Source: Alphaproteobacteria bacterium
GTDB lineage: Bacteria > Pseudomonadota > Alphaproteobacteria > Caulobacterales > Maricaulaceae
Length of the DNA stretch: 64,000 nucleotides
Direction: 5' to 3'
Assembly: GCA_024742735.1 (NCBI GenBank)
Contig: JANSXV010000001.1
Span: 248,001 to 312,000 of the forward strand
The stretch's first letter is position 1; each line of letters opens with the position of its first letter. This document shows, piece after piece, positions 53,356-63,991 of this stretch. A program made the translations under genes and the position numbers. The notes under the pieces were generated by a model. It did not search any database. It saw nothing but the letters and a program-made list of their open reading frames with translations, and was not told the origin of the DNA.

Positions 53356-54468
53356 ATGGCCAAGGACGCTGCCGGTTCCGGTCCGGCGCGCGCCAACCGG
53401 ACTCGAGGCCGAAGATCAGGGAGCAATGACCTGGTCTATGGCGCGATCGATCTGGGCACCAATAATTGCCGCATGCTCATGGCCCGGCGCACCGGGCGCG
53501 GCTTTCGCGTGATCGACGCCTACTCGCGGATCGTGCGGCTGGGCGAAGGCCTGGCCGCTTCCGGACGGCTGTCCGACGCCGCCATGGACCGGGCGGTGGA
53601 GGCGCTTCAGGTGTGCGCCGACCGCTTCGAGCGCCGCGGCGCCACGAAGCTGCGCGCGATCGCGACGGAAGCCTGCCGGGCGGCGGATAATGGCGAAGAG
53701 TTTCTCGAGCGGGTGCGCGAGAAGACCGGCCTTCCCATGGAGCTGATCACCGCCGAGGAGGAGGCGCGCCTGGCCGTTCAGGGCAGTCTCGACCTGCTCG
53801 ATGAAGCCCTGGACGCCGCGCTGGTGATTGATATCGGCGGCGGATCGACCGAGTTGTGTTGGGTGGATCTCGCCGAATGGCGCAATCGCGGCGGCTATGC
53901 ATCCGGCGGCAAGCCGCCTTTGCGCGGCTGGTTCTCCATGCCCTTGGGCGTGGTCACGCTCTCCGATCGGTTCCCGGAGCCGGAAGGCGATGGGGAGCGG
54001 GCGGCCTGGTATCAGGAGATGAAGGCCTATGTAGCCTCGCGCATGCGTCCGCCGCGCGGGGCGAAGAGGCTGAAGAAACTGTTTCATGAGGGCCGCGCCC
54101 ATCTGATCGGGACATCGGGAACTGTGACGTCGGTGGCGGGCGTTCATCTCAACCTGGACCGCTATCAGCGCGACAGGGTCGACGGGCTCTGGATGACCAC
54201 GGCGGAAGCGCGCGCGGCCTGCGGCCGGCTGTCGTCAAAGGACGTGGCGGGCCGGGCGAAGGAAGGGTGCATCGGGACCGAGCGCGCCGATCTGGTCCTG
54301 GCCGGCTGCGCCATCTATGAGGCGGTCATGGACGCCTGGCCGACCGAGAAGGTTCGCATCGGCGACCGGGGGCTTCGCGAAGGCATGCTGCTCAACCTGA
54401 TGCGGCCGAAACGCAAACGCGGAAAGCGCGGCGGCGGGCGTCCAAAAGACGCGAAAGGCGAGTCATGA
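53356..54468 (+). CDS. Ppx/GppA-family phosphatase
   Basis: A 370-residue protein of the ASKHA fold. The N-terminal ~25 residues are basic; then [15 protein letters not shown] (phosphate 1 motif), [38 protein letters not shown] (phosphate 2) and [15 protein letters not shown] (adenosine-like region). It hydrolyses polyphosphate or pppGpp. The basic C-terminal tail ([11 protein letters not shown]) is unusual for exopolyphosphatases. Start at 53356 with GAGG upstream. The stop overlaps rlmE as ATGA, so both are co-expressed, as in many alphaproteobacteria. Confidence 0.9.
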   Translation: MAKDAAGSGPARANRTRGRRSGSNDLVYGAIDLGTNNCRMLMARRTGRGFRVIDAYSRIVRLGEGLAASGRLSDAAMDRAVEALQVCADRFERRGATKLRAIATEACRAADNGEEFLERVREKTGLPMELITAEEEARLAVQGSLDLLDEALDAALVIDIGGGSTELCWVDLAEWRNRGGYASGGKPPLRGWFSMPLGVVTLSDRFPEPEGDGERAAWYQEMKAYVASRMRPPRGAKRLKKLFHEGRAHLIGTSGTVTSVAGVHLNLDRYQRDRVDGLWMTTAEARAACGRLSSKDVAGRAKEGCIGTERADLVLAGCAIYEAVMDAWPTEKVRIGDRGLREGMLLNLMRPKRKRGKRGGGRPKDAKGES

Positions 54469-55229
54469 GCGCTGGATCGAATGATGGTTCGGGAGACGGA
54501 TCCGGAGAGCGCCGGCGCCGCCGGTCCGGTCCTGTGACCAAGGGCGGCGACGCCCGCGCCGCCAAGCAGTTCCACACCAAGGTGAAGACCGCGCGCGGGC
54601 GCAAATATTCCTCCAAGCTCTGGCTTGAGCGTCAGCTGAATGACCCGTATGTGGCCAGGGCCAAACAGGATGGCTACCGCTCACGGGCGGCCTACAAGCT
54701 GATCGAGCTCGACGAGAAATTCCATCTGATCAAGCCAGGCATGCGGGTCGCCGACCTGGGCGCTGCGCCCGGCGGCTGGACGCAAGTCTGCCTGCGCCGG
54801 GGCGCGAGCCACGTGGCCGGCGTCGACCTGCTGGAAATGGAGGACGTGCCCGGCGCGATCCTTCTGACGCTGGACTTCACCGAGCCCGGCGCCGACGAGA
54901 CGCTCAAAGAGGCGTTGGGCGGTCAGGCCGATCTTGTGGTCTCCGACCTCGCGCCCTGGACCACCGGCCACAAGGCGACCGACCATTTGCGGATCGTCGC
55001 CCTTGTGGAAGCGGGCGCCCATTTCGCTCTGGACGTGTTGAAGCCCGGCGGGGCGTTCGTGGCCAAGGTCTTCCAGGGCGGCGCTACCGGCGAGCTTCTG
55101 GACCTGTTGAAGGCGCGGTTTGAAAAGGTCCGCCACTACAAGCCGCCGGCCAGCCGCCAGGAAAGCGCGGAAACTTTCCTGATCGCACAGGGGTTCAGGC
55201 CGGCGGATCCGGATCATGGCGGCGATTAA
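54465..55229 (+). CDS. rlmE: RlmE, 23S rRNA (U2552-2'-O) methyltransferase
   Basis: A 254-residue FtsJ/RrmJ-type enzyme. After a Ser/Gly/Arg-rich leader comes [38 protein letters not shown], then SAM motif [13 protein letters not shown], acidic motif [17 protein letters not shown], and the catalytic K-D-K-E set (Lys in SRAAYKL, Asp in SDLAP, Lys in FVAKVFQGG, Glu near SRQESAETF). It methylates U2552 in the 23S rRNA A-loop. The leader (about 40 residues) exceeds the E. coli protein. Coupled to the Ppx/GppA gene. Confidence 0.95.
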   Translation: MSAGSNDGSGDGSGERRRRRSGPVTKGGDARAAKQFHTKVKTARGRKYSSKLWLERQLNDPYVARAKQDGYRSRAAYKLIELDEKFHLIKPGMRVADLGAAPGGWTQVCLRRGASHVAGVDLLEMEDVPGAILLTLDFTEPGADETLKEALGGQADLVVSDLAPWTTGHKATDHLRIVALVEAGAHFALDVLKPGGAFVAKVFQGGATGELLDLLKARFEKVRHYKPPASRQESAETFLIAQGFRPADPDHGGD

Positions 55230-55256
55230 TTCTTTTTGGACGCTTTGGCGCGAACC

Positions 55257-55284
55257 TTGACGCATGGAAGTGAACACTGTTCAC
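55257..55284 (+). promoter_or_regulatory. Promoter with palindromic operator upstream of coq4
   Basis: TTGACG (55257-55262) is a strong -35 match for alphaproteobacteria. GTGAACA (55270-55276) and TGTTCAC (55278-55284) form a perfect 7-base inverted repeat around one base, within the promoter spacer/-10 region. GTGAAC...GTTCAC sites are typical of TetR/AcrR regulators; binding would repress transcription. The -10 box is not clear. Confidence 0.6.
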
Positions 55285-55311
55285 TTTACGTATGCGTCAA
55301 CGGAGTCGGTC

Positions 55312-56079
55312 ATGAGCGAAGAGGCACGCCCGCGCTATCCCAGCCAGCCTATCCGGCCGCTCAAGGCTGCGAAGGCGTTCATGGATCTGGTCGGCGATCG
55401 TGACGACACGCGGTACGTCTTCGCCTTCTTCAATGCGGTGAACGGGCGGTCGAACGAGGCCTATTACGAGCGCTTCTTCAATTCCGCTTACGGTCGGCGC
55501 TTTCTGGCCGATCCGGAGGCTCTCGGACGCACCCTGACGGACCGGAAGACACTGGAGAGCTACGGGCCGGGCACGTTCGCGGCCGCCTATCTGCACTATC
55601 TGGACACCGAGGGCCTGCAGCCTCTGGGCGTGCACGAGGCGGCCCTGGCGAATGCGCCGGAGATGATGGCGCGGCTGAAATCGGAGTGGCCCGATCTGTA
55701 CTGGCTCCATTATCACGGGGCCCTGACGCACGATCTCTATCATGTGCTGACGCGGTACGGTCGCGATCCGCTGGGCGAGGCGCTGCTGCTGGTGTTTTCC
55801 GGCCTGCACACGGGCAGCCGGGGCGCGCGTCTGCTGGGCGCTCTGGCGGGTCTGCGAATCCGGGCGGAAATCCCGTCCTGGCCGATCGGACAGATGATGC
55901 GAGAGGCTGTGGGCCTGGCGCGCGCGGCGGAGCATTTCCCGACAGCTGATCTCGCCTCGCTGTTGCCGCTGCCGCTGGAAGAGGCGCGCCGCCGCGTCAA
56001 TATCGGCGCTCCTGACCTGTATCTGAACACCCGCGCCCGCTGGAGCGGACCGGAGCCGGTGACCGCGAAAGCGGCCTAG
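55312..56079 (+). CDS. Coq4-family protein (ubiquinone biosynthesis-like)
   Basis: A 255-residue Coq4 homologue. It carries the zinc-ligand motif H-D-x-x-H-(11)-E as HDLYHVLTRYGRDPLGE and the following helices; a leading Coq4 pattern ARPRYPSQPIRPLKAAKAFMDLV occurs at the start. In yeast and human Coq4 organises ubiquinone biosynthesis and helps C1 decarboxylation. Bacterial relatives are less defined. The start at 55312 (MSEEARPRYP) has CGGAG; the ATG at 55264 lies within the operator/promoter and is rejected. Its 3' end overlaps the histidine kinase gene by 4 bases, tail to tail. Confidence 0.86.
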   Translation: MSEEARPRYPSQPIRPLKAAKAFMDLVGDRDDTRYVFAFFNAVNGRSNEAYYERFFNSAYGRRFLADPEALGRTLTDRKTLESYGPGTFAAAYLHYLDTEGLQPLGVHEAALANAPEMMARLKSEWPDLYWLHYHGALTHDLYHVLTRYGRDPLGEALLLVFSGLHTGSRGARLLGALAGLRIRAEIPSWPIGQMMREAVGLARAAEHFPTADLASLLPLPLEEARRRVNIGAPDLYLNTRARWSGPEPVTAKAA

Positions 56080-57956
56080 GCGCTCAGGCGGTCCGGTTCG
56101 GGCGGTAGAAGATCGCCGACCGCTTTCAGCACCGCGTCGATATCGACCGGCTTGTTGAATGCGCTGTGCGGTTTCGCGCGATCGATCTTTTCGCGGGTCT
56201 CCGCGGTGACATCGGCGGTCAGGACAAGGAAGGGCGCCGGGGCCGGGGCGCGTTCCCGGATCTGTTCGATCGCCTCCAGACCGTTCAGCTCGGGCATGTG
56301 GACATCGACCAGGATGACGTCGGGATGTTCAGTCAGCGCCATATCGACCGCCTCGCGTCCGTTGCGGGCGTGGATCACCGTGTAGCCGGACTGGCTCAGC
56401 GCTTCCTGAAGCATCAGAGCGTTGACCATGTTGTCTTCGGCCACCAGGACTTTGACGGCGCAGGATGAGGCCTCGGTCGCGGCCGGCGCGTGCGCAACGC
56501 CCGTCCCCAGCGGCCATTCCACCCAGAAGCAGGCCCCGCCGTCTGGCCCGTTGGTCACGCCCAGTCGTCCTCCGGCGAGCGCCACGAGGTCGCTGCAGAT
56601 CGCCAGTCCCAGCCCGGCGCCGCCCTGACGGCGTGTGCTGGAGGAATCGGCCTGGGTGAAGCGTTCGAATATCCGGTCCTTGATGGCGTCGGGCACGCCG
56701 GGCCCGGTATCCGTGACCGTAATGCGCATGAAGCCCTCAGGTCCGGGCTCGGCTTGCAGAGTGATGCGGCCGGTTTCGGTGAACTTCACTGCATTGCCCA
56801 ACAGATTGATCAGAACCTGCTTCAGCCGGCCTGCATCGCCTCGCGCGAAGTGCGGCAGGGCCGGGCTAAGCGATGCGGTGACGAGCAGGTCCTTCTCGGC
56901 GGCTTGTGCGGTGACGGCGCTGCGGGATGTCGAGATCAGTTCGTTGAGGTCAAAGGGCTCATCGAGCAACCGGACCTCTCCGGCTTCGATACGGGCCAGA
57001 TCAAGCACGTCGTCCACCAGGCTCGCCAGGGCGGCGCCGGAATCGCGAAGGGTTTGCAGATAAAAGCTCTGCCGGTCGTCCAGATCAGTACGCTGCAGCA
57101 GCTGGGCCATGCCGAGCACGCCGTTGAGAGGGGTACGAATCTCATGGCTCATAGTGGCCAGGAAGCGGGATTTGGCTTCGTTGGCGTTTTCCGCCGCGGC
57201 GCGGCTGCGCTCAAGCTGTGCGGCGTGTTCTTCGGACTGGGTGACGTCCTGGAACGTCCCGGTCAGGCGGGCGACCACGCCGTCGACGACGAGCGGCCGT
57301 CCGCTTGCGCGTACAAATATGCGCCGGCCGTTATAGGTGATCAATGGCAGGACGACATCCCACGGCTGGCGCTTCTCGATCGCCTCCTGAACGGCGCGGC
57401 TGATCCTGTCTGCCGCCTCACCCTCGTAGAAGTTCACACCCGCTTCGAGATTTGGAACATAGTCGTCCGGCACCTCGTGAATGCGCCTTGTGGTCTCGTC
57501 CCAGAACACCGTGTTGTTGACCAGGTCCACGACCCAGCCGCCGATGCCGGCGATTTCAGCGACCTGGCGAAGGCGCTCGTTGGAGGCTTCAAGAGTCTCG
57601 TTCAGCCGCTGGGCGTCCGTCACATCTTGAGCTGTAAAGTAGATCAGTCCGTCGGACCCGCGGTCCGATCGCCACGAAAGGCGGCGGTATTCACCGGTCG
57701 AGTCCTGATACCGGTTCACGAAATCGATCACCGGCTTGTGCCGATCCAGCTGGGAGAGCGCCGCCTCGGTGGCCGCCTTATCTTCGGGATGGACGAAGCC
57801 CATAAAGTCCGCCCCCTCGATGTCCTCCAGCGACAGTCCGAGAAAGCTGGTCCAGGCGCGGCTGACCCGGACAAAGCGGCCTTCGACGGTCGCGACGCCG
57901 ACCAGCGCCGGCGTGTGTTCAAGGAGGTGATCAAGGGATGCGCTGACTGAGGGCAT
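56076..57956 (-). CDS. Hybrid sensor histidine kinase (PAS-PAS-HisKA-HATPase-REC)
   Basis: A 626-residue cytosolic kinase with no membrane segment. Two PAS domains (about 8-120 and 130-250) precede the HisKA with phospho-His in [15 protein letters not shown], the HATPase (N-box [14 protein letters not shown] boxes [18 protein letters not shown] and [13 protein letters not shown]), and a C-terminal receiver with phospho-Asp in [13 protein letters not shown] and Lys in LTADVT-KPVD context. Soluble PAS pairs suggest sensing an internal redox or ligand cue. It is orphan: no cognate regulator or Hpt gene nearby. Confidence 0.94.
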   Translation of the reverse strand: MPSVSASLDHLLEHTPALVGVATVEGRFVRVSRAWTSFLGLSLEDIEGADFMGFVHPEDKAATEAALSQLDRHKPVIDFVNRYQDSTGEYRRLSWRSDRGSDGLIYFTAQDVTDAQRLNETLEASNERLRQVAEIAGIGGWVVDLVNNTVFWDETTRRIHEVPDDYVPNLEAGVNFYEGEAADRISRAVQEAIEKRQPWDVVLPLITYNGRRIFVRASGRPLVVDGVVARLTGTFQDVTQSEEHAAQLERSRAAAENANEAKSRFLATMSHEIRTPLNGVLGMAQLLQRTDLDDRQSFYLQTLRDSGAALASLVDDVLDLARIEAGEVRLLDEPFDLNELISTSRSAVTAQAAEKDLLVTASLSPALPHFARGDAGRLKQVLINLLGNAVKFTETGRITLQAEPGPEGFMRITVTDTGPGVPDAIKDRIFERFTQADSSSTRRQGGAGLGLAICSDLVALAGGRLGVTNGPDGGACFWVEWPLGTGVAHAPAATEASSCAVKVLVAEDNMVNALMLQEALSQSGYTVIHARNGREAVDMALTEHPDVILVDVHMPELNGLEAIEQIRERAPAPAPFLVLTADVTAETREKIDRAKPHSAFNKPVDIDAVLKAVGDLLPPEPDRLSA

Positions 57957-58106
57957 GGGCCAATCCGAAAAAATTTTATCCAGCCTGAAATTTTCCGCGC
58001 TTTGGTTGTCAAACGGTTTCCCGACTGGACCGCGAGTCCGAGCCCCCCCTTGCTCGTGGCTGGAAACCTGTTAAAGCGGCCCCGCAAGAGAGAAGGAGGC
58101 CTCCCC

Positions 58107-59579
58107 ATGCAGATTCGAGAGGGGCTCACCTTTGACGACGTGCTCTTGCAGCCCGGCTCGTCCGAGGTGTTGCCAGCTGAAGCCGATGTGCGCACCCGCC
58201 TGACCGGCTCGGTCAGCCTGAACACCCCTATCATGTCCGCCGCCATGGACACCGTGACCGAGGCGGGCCTGGCCATCGCCATGGCCCAGGCCGGCGGTAT
58301 CGGCGTGGTTCATCGAAATCTGACGGTCGAGGAGCAGGCCGAAGAGGTCCGCCGGGTGAAGCGGTATGAGAGCGGCATGGTGGTCAATCCGATCACGATC
58401 CCGCCCAGCGCGCCCCTGTCGGAGCTCAAGGCGATCATGGATCACCATGGGATCTCCGGCATTCCCGTGGTCGAAGACGGTGTCGGTCCCAACGGCAAGC
58501 TGATCGGCATCATCACAAACCGTGATGTGCGCTTCGCCGACGACCTGACCCAGCCGGTCTCAAGCCTCATGACCCGTGGCGACCTGGTGACGGTCAAGCC
58601 GGGCGTCGACCAGGCCGAGGCGCGCCGGCTGCTGCACAAGCATCGCATCGAGCGCCTGCTGGTCGTGGATGACGAGGGCCATTGCGTCGGCCTGATGACC
58701 GTCAAGGACATGTTGAAGGCTGAAGCGCATCCCAACGCCGCCAAGGACGCCCAGGGACGCCTGCGCGTCGCCGCCGCCAGCACGGTGGGCGATGCCGGTT
58801 ATGAGCGCGCGGAAGCCCTGATCGACGCCGGCGTCGACGTGGTGGTGATCGACACCGCCCACGGCATGAGCGCCAGCGTCCTGGACCAGGTCAAGCGCAT
58901 CAAGAAGGCCTCCAACGCCACCCAGATCATTGCGGGCAATGTCGCGACCTATGACGGCGCGCGCGCCCTTTTCGACGTAGGCGCGGACGCGGTGAAGGTC
59001 GGCATCGGGCCGGGCTCGATCTGCACCACGCGCGTCGTGGCCGGCGTGGGCGTGCCCCAGCTGACCGCCATCATGGACTGCCGCCGGGCGTGTGAAGGCT
59101 TTGACGGGTCAATCATCGCCGACGGCGGCATCAAGTATTCCGGCGACATGGCCAAGGCCATCGCGGCGGGCGCCCACAGCGTGATGATGGGCTCCATGCT
59201 GGCCGGTACGGAGGAAGCCCCCGGCGAGGTGTTCCTGTACCAGGGCCGCTCCTACAAATCCTATCGTGGCATGGGCAGCGTCGGCGCCATGGCGCGCGGC
59301 TCGGCGGACCGCTACTTCCAGAAGGAAGTAACCGACCGCATGAAGCTGGTTCCCGAAGGCATCGAAGGACAGGTGCCCTACAAGGGCCCGATCGGTCCGA
59401 TCCTGCACCAGATGGTCGGCGGTCTGCGCGCAGCCATGGGCTATACCGGCGCGAAGACGATCGAGGAATTCCAGCAGAAGGCCGAGTTCGTGCGCATCAC
59501 CGGCGCGGGCCTGAAGGAAAGCCACGTCCACGACGTGACGATCACGCGCGAGGCCCCGAACTATCCCACGCCCAGCTGA
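58107..59579 (+). CDS. guaB: IMP dehydrogenase
   Basis: A 490-residue IMPDH that makes XMP, the committed step to GMP. It has [12 protein letters not shown], two CBS domains (~95-215, from [14 protein letters not shown]), the NAD site and the catalytic Cys loop [11 protein letters not shown], the flap-adjacent [15 protein letters not shown] and [12 protein letters not shown] strong AGAAGGAGG ribosome site is at 58091-58099. Its stop codon overlaps the next ATG by one base. TTGCTC (58050) with GTTAAA (58070) might be a promoter but the 14-base spacing is short. Confidence 0.97.
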   Translation: MQIREGLTFDDVLLQPGSSEVLPAEADVRTRLTGSVSLNTPIMSAAMDTVTEAGLAIAMAQAGGIGVVHRNLTVEEQAEEVRRVKRYESGMVVNPITIPPSAPLSELKAIMDHHGISGIPVVEDGVGPNGKLIGIITNRDVRFADDLTQPVSSLMTRGDLVTVKPGVDQAEARRLLHKHRIERLLVVDDEGHCVGLMTVKDMLKAEAHPNAAKDAQGRLRVAAASTVGDAGYERAEALIDAGVDVVVIDTAHGMSASVLDQVKRIKKASNATQIIAGNVATYDGARALFDVGADAVKVGIGPGSICTTRVVAGVGVPQLTAIMDCRRACEGFDGSIIADGGIKYSGDMAKAIAAGAHSVMMGSMLAGTEEAPGEVFLYQGRSYKSYRGMGSVGAMARGSADRYFQKEVTDRMKLVPEGIEGQVPYKGPIGPILHQMVGGLRAAMGYTGAKTIEEFQQKAEFVRITGAGLKESHVHDVTITREAPNYPTPS

Positions 59580-60907
59580 TGAGGGATGGAGGCCGCGTCG
59601 CCGCCGCGATCGAGGTGCTCGACGCGGTCATGAACCGGCATCAGCCGGTCAAGGACGCTCTGCGTGACTGGGGCAAGGCCAACCGCTACGCCGGCTCCAA
59701 GGACCGCGCTTGGATCTCGGGCCTGGTTCTCGACGCCTTGCGCCGCCGCGCTTCCTTGCGCGACGCCATGGCCGACGATACGCCGCGTTCGCTTGTGTTG
59801 GGCGCCTATCACGTCGCCTGGGGCGTCTCGGTCGAGGAGATCGAGGCGGCCTTCGCCGATGATGAGCACGCGCCCGAACCTCCGACACCGGCCGAGCGCG
59901 GCGGCTTTCTGCGCGCCGCCCAGGGCGGGGACAAGCCGATCCACGTGGCTGCCGAAGCGCCGGAATGGCTGGAAGGCTCGCTGCGCCGGGCCTATGGCGA
60001 AGACGCGACCGCCGAAGGCTTCGCCATGGCGGGCCGCGCGCCGGTGGATCTGCGCGTCAACGCGCTGAAGTCCGAGCCGGAGCGGGCGCTGGCCGCCGTG
60101 CAGGCGAAGATCAAGTCGGCCGTGACCGGCGAGTTTTGCCTGGATCACATCCGCATTCCCGAAACCGATCCGCGCGCCAAGGCGCCGGGCGCGGAAGCCA
60201 TCCCCGCCTACGGCAAGGGCTGGGTTGAGGTCCAGGATCTGGGCTCCCAGCTCGCCGCGCTTGCGGCCGGCGACATCAAGGCGCGCCAGGTCCTTGATTA
60301 CTGCGCCGGCGCAGGGGGCAAGACGCTCGCCCTGTCCGCGCTCATGGAAAATTCCGGCCAGCTTTACGCCTGGGACTATGACGGGCGGCGCCTCAAAGCC
60401 ATTTGGCCGCGTTTAAAGCGCGCCGGCGCGCGCAATGTGCAGGTCCGCGACGGCAAGGAGGTTGAAACCCTGTTCGACCTGGAAGCCTCCATGGACTGCG
60501 TCTTTATCGACGCGCCGTGTTCCGGCTCCGGCACCTGGCGCCGGCGCCCGGACAGCAAGTGGCGTCTGAAGCCGGAAGCCCTCAAACGCCGCATGGCCGA
60601 GCAGGACGAAGTGCTGAGCAAGGCGCAAGCCTACGTGAAGCCGGGCGGGCGCCTGGTCTACGTGACGTGCTCCATCCTCCCCGACGAGAACGAAGACCGG
60701 GTCGCGGCGTTCCTGGACGCGTTCCAAGGCTTCACACCGGTCCCGGCGAGCATGGCCATGGCCGCATCCGGACGCCTCGCTGAAGGCGCGCAGGAGCGCC
60801 TTGCGAATCTGGAAGCCCGCTTCGGCGCGATCCAGCTGACCCCGGCGCGCACGGGCACGGACGGGTTTTATGTTTGCGTGCTGGAGACGCGCGCGAGTGA
60901 GGGCTAA
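59579..60907 (+). CDS. RsmB-like rRNA/RNA m5C methyltransferase (NOL1/NOP2/Sun)
   Basis: A 442-residue RsmB/NOP2-family enzyme. The N-terminal ~120 residues resemble the NusB-like part, then DLRVNALKSEPERALA, the SAM motif VLDYCAGAGGKTLALS, VFIDAPCSGSGTWRRRPD with the first conserved Cys (APCSGSG), and the catalytic Cys in RLVYVTCSILPDENEDRV. These enzymes methylate cytosine 5 in 16S rRNA (967 for RsmB) or other RNA. ATG overlaps the guaB stop, and guaA follows after 9 bases, so it is in the gua operon. Confidence 0.93.
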   Translation: MRDGGRVAAAIEVLDAVMNRHQPVKDALRDWGKANRYAGSKDRAWISGLVLDALRRRASLRDAMADDTPRSLVLGAYHVAWGVSVEEIEAAFADDEHAPEPPTPAERGGFLRAAQGGDKPIHVAAEAPEWLEGSLRRAYGEDATAEGFAMAGRAPVDLRVNALKSEPERALAAVQAKIKSAVTGEFCLDHIRIPETDPRAKAPGAEAIPAYGKGWVEVQDLGSQLAALAAGDIKARQVLDYCAGAGGKTLALSALMENSGQLYAWDYDGRRLKAIWPRLKRAGARNVQVRDGKEVETLFDLEASMDCVFIDAPCSGSGTWRRRPDSKWRLKPEALKRRMAEQDEVLSKAQAYVKPGGRLVYVTCSILPDENEDRVAAFLDAFQGFTPVPASMAMAASGRLAEGAQERLANLEARFGAIQLTPARTGTDGFYVCVLETRASEG

Positions 60908-60916
60908 AGACGCACC

Positions 60917-62485
60917 ATGACCGAGATTCACGCCCATCATGAAAAAGCGCTGGTGATCGACTTCGGCTCGCAAGTCACCCAGCTCATCGCCCGCCGGCTT
61001 CGCGAGAGCGGAGTGTATTGCGAGGTGCACCCGTTCAACCGCGTCGATGACGCCTTCCTGGACAAATACGCGCCGAAGGCCGTGATCCTGTCCGGCGGAC
61101 CGGCGAGCGTTCACGGGGAAGGCACGCCGCGCGCGCCGCAGAAAGTCTTCGAGCTGGGCGTTCCGGTCCTGGGCATCTGCTATGGCGAGCAGACGATGTG
61201 CGCCCAGCTGGGCGGCAGTGTCGAGCCGGCCGAAGAACGCGAGTTCGGCCGCGCCGATATCGAGATCACGGCGCAAAGCCCGCTCTTTGCCGGGCTCGGG
61301 GATGTCGGGCATCTGGAACGGGTCTGGATGAGCCATGGCGACCGCGTGAACGCGATCCCGCAGGGCTTTCACCCCATCGCCGCGACGACCCATGCGCCGT
61401 TCGCGGCCATCGCCGATGAAGGCCGGCGCTTCTACGGCGTGCAGTTCCATCCGGAGGTCGCCAACACGCCGCGCGGCGCGCTCATGCTGCGCAATTTCAC
61501 CCATGAGATCGCCGGCATGCGCGGCGACTGGACCATGGCCGCGTTCAAGGACGAGGCCATCGCCAAGATTCGTGAGCAGGTCGGCTCCGGCCGTGTGATC
61601 TGCGGCCTGTCCGGCGGAGTCGACAGTTCCGTCGCCGCCGTGCTGATCCACGAAGCCATCGGCGATCAGCTGACCTGCGTCTTCGTGGATACCGGCCTGA
61701 TGCGCGCGGGCGAGGGCGATCAGGTCGTCTCGCTGTTCCGCGAGCACTACAACATCCCCCTGGTCGCCGCGGACGAGGAAGAGCGCTTCATGACCGCGCT
61801 CGCCGGCGAAAGCGACCCGGAGAAGAAGCGCAAGACCATCGGCAAGCTGTTCATCGACGTGTTCGAGGAGAAGGCGAAGCTTGCCGGCGGCGCGGATTTC
61901 CTGGCCCAGGGGACGCTCTATCCCGACGTGATTGAGAGCGTCAGCTTCGACGGCGGGCCGTCGGTGACCATCAAGTCTCACCACAATGTGGGCGGCCTGC
62001 CCGAGCGCATGAACATGAAGCTCGTGGAGCCGCTGCGCGAACTGTTCAAGGACGAGGTGAGGGCGCTCGGCCGTGAGCTGGGCCTTCCCGAAAGCTTTAT
62101 CGGCCGCCACCCCTTCCCGGGGCCGGGTCTGGCCATCCGCATCCCCGGCGAAGTGACCAAGGACAAGGCCGACATCCTGCGCAAGGCCGACGCCATCTAT
62201 ATCGAGGAAATCCGCAAGGCCGGGCTCTATGACAGCATCTGGCAGGCCTTCGCCGTGCTTTTGCCCGTCCAGACCGTCGGCGTGATGGGCGATGCGCGTA
62301 CCTACGATAACGTGCTGGCCCTGCGCGCTGTGACCTCCACCGACGGCATGACGGCGGATTACTTCCCCTTCGACCACGACTTCCTGGGCCGAACGGCCAC
62401 CCGCATCATCAACGAAGTGCGCGGCGTGAACCGGGTGGTGTATGACGTGACAAGCAAGCCGCCGGGCACGATCGAGTGGGAGTAG
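60917..62485 (+). CDS. guaA: GMP synthase (glutamine-hydrolysing)
   Basis: A 522-residue GuaA that aminates XMP to GMP. Class I amidotransferase: [14 protein letters not shown] (Cys nucleophile) and [10 protein letters not shown] (His); ATP pyrophosphatase P-loop [14 protein letters not shown]; and the dimerisation domain with [13 protein letters not shown] and the end [10 protein letters not shown]. Length and order are canonical. It is separated from guaB only by the m5C methyltransferase gene, and slyX follows within 5 bases. Confidence 0.97.
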   Translation: MTEIHAHHEKALVIDFGSQVTQLIARRLRESGVYCEVHPFNRVDDAFLDKYAPKAVILSGGPASVHGEGTPRAPQKVFELGVPVLGICYGEQTMCAQLGGSVEPAEEREFGRADIEITAQSPLFAGLGDVGHLERVWMSHGDRVNAIPQGFHPIAATTHAPFAAIADEGRRFYGVQFHPEVANTPRGALMLRNFTHEIAGMRGDWTMAAFKDEAIAKIREQVGSGRVICGLSGGVDSSVAAVLIHEAIGDQLTCVFVDTGLMRAGEGDQVVSLFREHYNIPLVAADEEERFMTALAGESDPEKKRKTIGKLFIDVFEEKAKLAGGADFLAQGTLYPDVIESVSFDGGPSVTIKSHHNVGGLPERMNMKLVEPLRELFKDEVRALGRELGLPESFIGRHPFPGPGLAIRIPGEVTKDKADILRKADAIYIEEIRKAGLYDSIWQAFAVLLPVQTVGVMGDARTYDNVLALRAVTSTDGMTADYFPFDHDFLGRTATRIINEVRGVNRVVYDVTSKPPGTIEWE

Positions 62486-62489
62486 GGAA

Positions 62490-62690
62490 ATGACCGAAGA
62501 CCGCCTCGCCCGTCTGGAAGCCCATGTCGCCGAGCAGGAACGAGTGATCGAGGACCTGTCTGAAGCGCTGGCGCTGCAGCGCAAAGATATCGAGCGGCTG
62601 AAGGCCCGGCTTGCCGCTTCCGACAACCGCATCGCCGAGCTGGAGGCCGGCATTCCCGTCGCGGCGCCGGAAAAGCCGCCGCATTACTGA
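62490..62690 (+). CDS. slyX: SlyX-family protein
   Basis: A 66-residue coiled-coil protein: EDRLARLEAHVAEQERVIEDLS and QRKDIERLKARL are heptad repeats, ending in PEKPPHY, the P-P-H-Y end of SlyX proteins. Function is unknown beyond the E. coli name (linked to phage lysis). It starts 4 bases after guaA in the same operon. Confidence 0.88.
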   Translation: MTEDRLARLEAHVAEQERVIEDLSEALALQRKDIERLKARLAASDNRIAELEAGIPVAAPEKPPHY

Positions 62691-62705
62691 GATCGGGAGG
62701 CGCCC

Positions 62706-63164
62706 ATGAGCTTTGTCCTGCGCCGTCTCGGGTCATCCGATCTTGGGGCCATGAGAGCCCTTAATGCGCTCTTCGCTGAGGCGTTCGAAGATCCCGGCAG
62801 CTATCAGGCCCAGCCGCCGAGCGACGACTATCTCGCGGACCGGCTCGCTCGCCATGACATCATCGTCCTGTGCGCCTTCGAGGGCGAAACGGTGATCGGC
62901 GGACTGGTCGCCTATGTTCTCGACAAGCTCGAGCAAGCTCGCGCCGAGGTCTATATCTACGATCTCGCAGTGGCAGAAGCTCATCGCCGGCAGGGCGCCG
63001 CGACAGCGCTGATCGAAGCGCTCAAACCGATCGCTCGCGAGGCCGGGGCATGGGTGATCTATGTTCAGGCCGACTATGAAGATCCGCCGGCTATTGCGCT
63101 TTATGAAAAGCTCGGCGTGCGGGAAGAGGTGCTCCACTTCGACATTGCGCCCGGCGCGCCGTGA
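62706..63164 (+). CDS. AAC(3)-I-like aminoglycoside N-acetyltransferase
   Basis: A 152-residue GNAT very close in layout to AAC(3)-Ia. Matches include YLADRLARHDIIVLCAFEG, GGLVAYVLDKLEQARAE, YIYDLAVAEAHRRQGAATALIE (acetyl-CoA loop R-R-Q-G-A-A), AWVIYVQADYEDPPAIALYEKLGVREEVLHFDI. The enzyme would acetylate the 3-amino group of gentamicin-type aminoglycosides, although the natural substrate may differ. Ribosome site GGGAGG. It is next to slyX on a chromosome-like backbone, without integron or transposon features. Confidence 0.88.
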   Translation: MSFVLRRLGSSDLGAMRALNALFAEAFEDPGSYQAQPPSDDYLADRLARHDIIVLCAFEGETVIGGLVAYVLDKLEQARAEVYIYDLAVAEAHRRQGAATALIEALKPIAREAGAWVIYVQADYEDPPAIALYEKLGVREEVLHFDIAPGAP

Positions 63165-63286
63165 GGTCGACCAGGATTACGCGGATTTTAGCAGCCAGCG
63201 TCTGACCGGTTCGGCTAGAGTGACGTTTCTGCCTGGACGGCTGGACCGTCAGCAAACGCCACAAGCCGCACCGGAGCGTCAGTCCC

Positions 63287-63991
63287 ATGAACCCTGTCCT
63301 TTACGCCCGGATCGCGGGGTTGGCCTATCTGGCCATCTTCATCCTTGCCATCGGCGCCAATTTCGGTGTGCTGGAAGGAATGCTCGTGCGCGGCGACGCG
63401 GCGGCGACGCTCGCCAACATCACCGCCCATGAAACCGGGTTCCGTCTCGCCATCGCCGCATTGTTCCTGGTGCTGTTCGCCGACCTGATCGTGGCCTGGG
63501 CGTTCTATGTGTTGTTCAGCCCGCTGGCGCCGAAGCTGACGGGCCTGACCATGCTGTTTCGCGTGGCTTACACGATCTCCCACATTCCGTTTGTGGTGCT
63601 TCTGGTCATCGCCCTGAGGGCGGCGACGTCTGACGCATCGCTTTTCGCAGCGCCGGACGTGGCGGCCTACGAACTCATCCGCGCCCATAGCGCGGGGTTC
63701 ACCTACACGCTCCTGTTCTTCGGCGTGCATCTGGTCCTGCTTGGCGTTCTGGCGCTGAAGACGCGCGGGCTGCCGGCCATTCTGGCCGTGCTGATCACGT
63801 TGGCGGGTGTCGGGTATCTCCTGGACGGGTTCGGGATTCTGCTCGTCCCGGATCTGTTCGCCGCCATTCCCCTGCTTGGCGTGCTCGTTGTGATCGTTCC
63901 GGCGCTTCTGGGCGAAGGGTTGCTGACGCTCTATCTGCTGATCCGGGGTGTGGACGCCCGGCGTTGGTCCGAAGCGCCGGTCAGCTCCTGA
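63287..63991 (+). CDS. DUF4386 integral membrane protein
   Basis: A 234-residue membrane protein with six predicted spans, starting MNPVLYARIAGLAYLAIFILAIGANF and containing the repeated loop FRVAYTISHIPFVVLL and ELIRAHSAGFTYTLLFFGVHLVLLG, the DUF4386 pattern. Function is unknown for the family. The ATG at 63287 has CGGAGCG at 63272-63278 as a weak site. It is the last complete gene in the window; 9 bases remain after the stop. Confidence 0.82.
   Translation: MNPVLYARIAGLAYLAIFILAIGANFGVLEGMLVRGDAAATLANITAHETGFRLAIAALFLVLFADLIVAWAFYVLFSPLAPKLTGLTMLFRVAYTISHIPFVVLLVIALRAATSDASLFAAPDVAAYELIRAHSAGFTYTLLFFGVHLVLLGVLALKTRGLPAILAVLITLAGVGYLLDGFGILLVPDLFAAIPLLGVLVVIVPALLGEGLLTLYLLIRGVDARRWSEAPVSS

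Noticed and set aside
60413-62653. A 746-codon minus-strand frame over guaA and the m5C methyltransferase gene.
   Set aside because: It is the antisense shadow of two well-identified genes; the product shows no domain, only composition bias.
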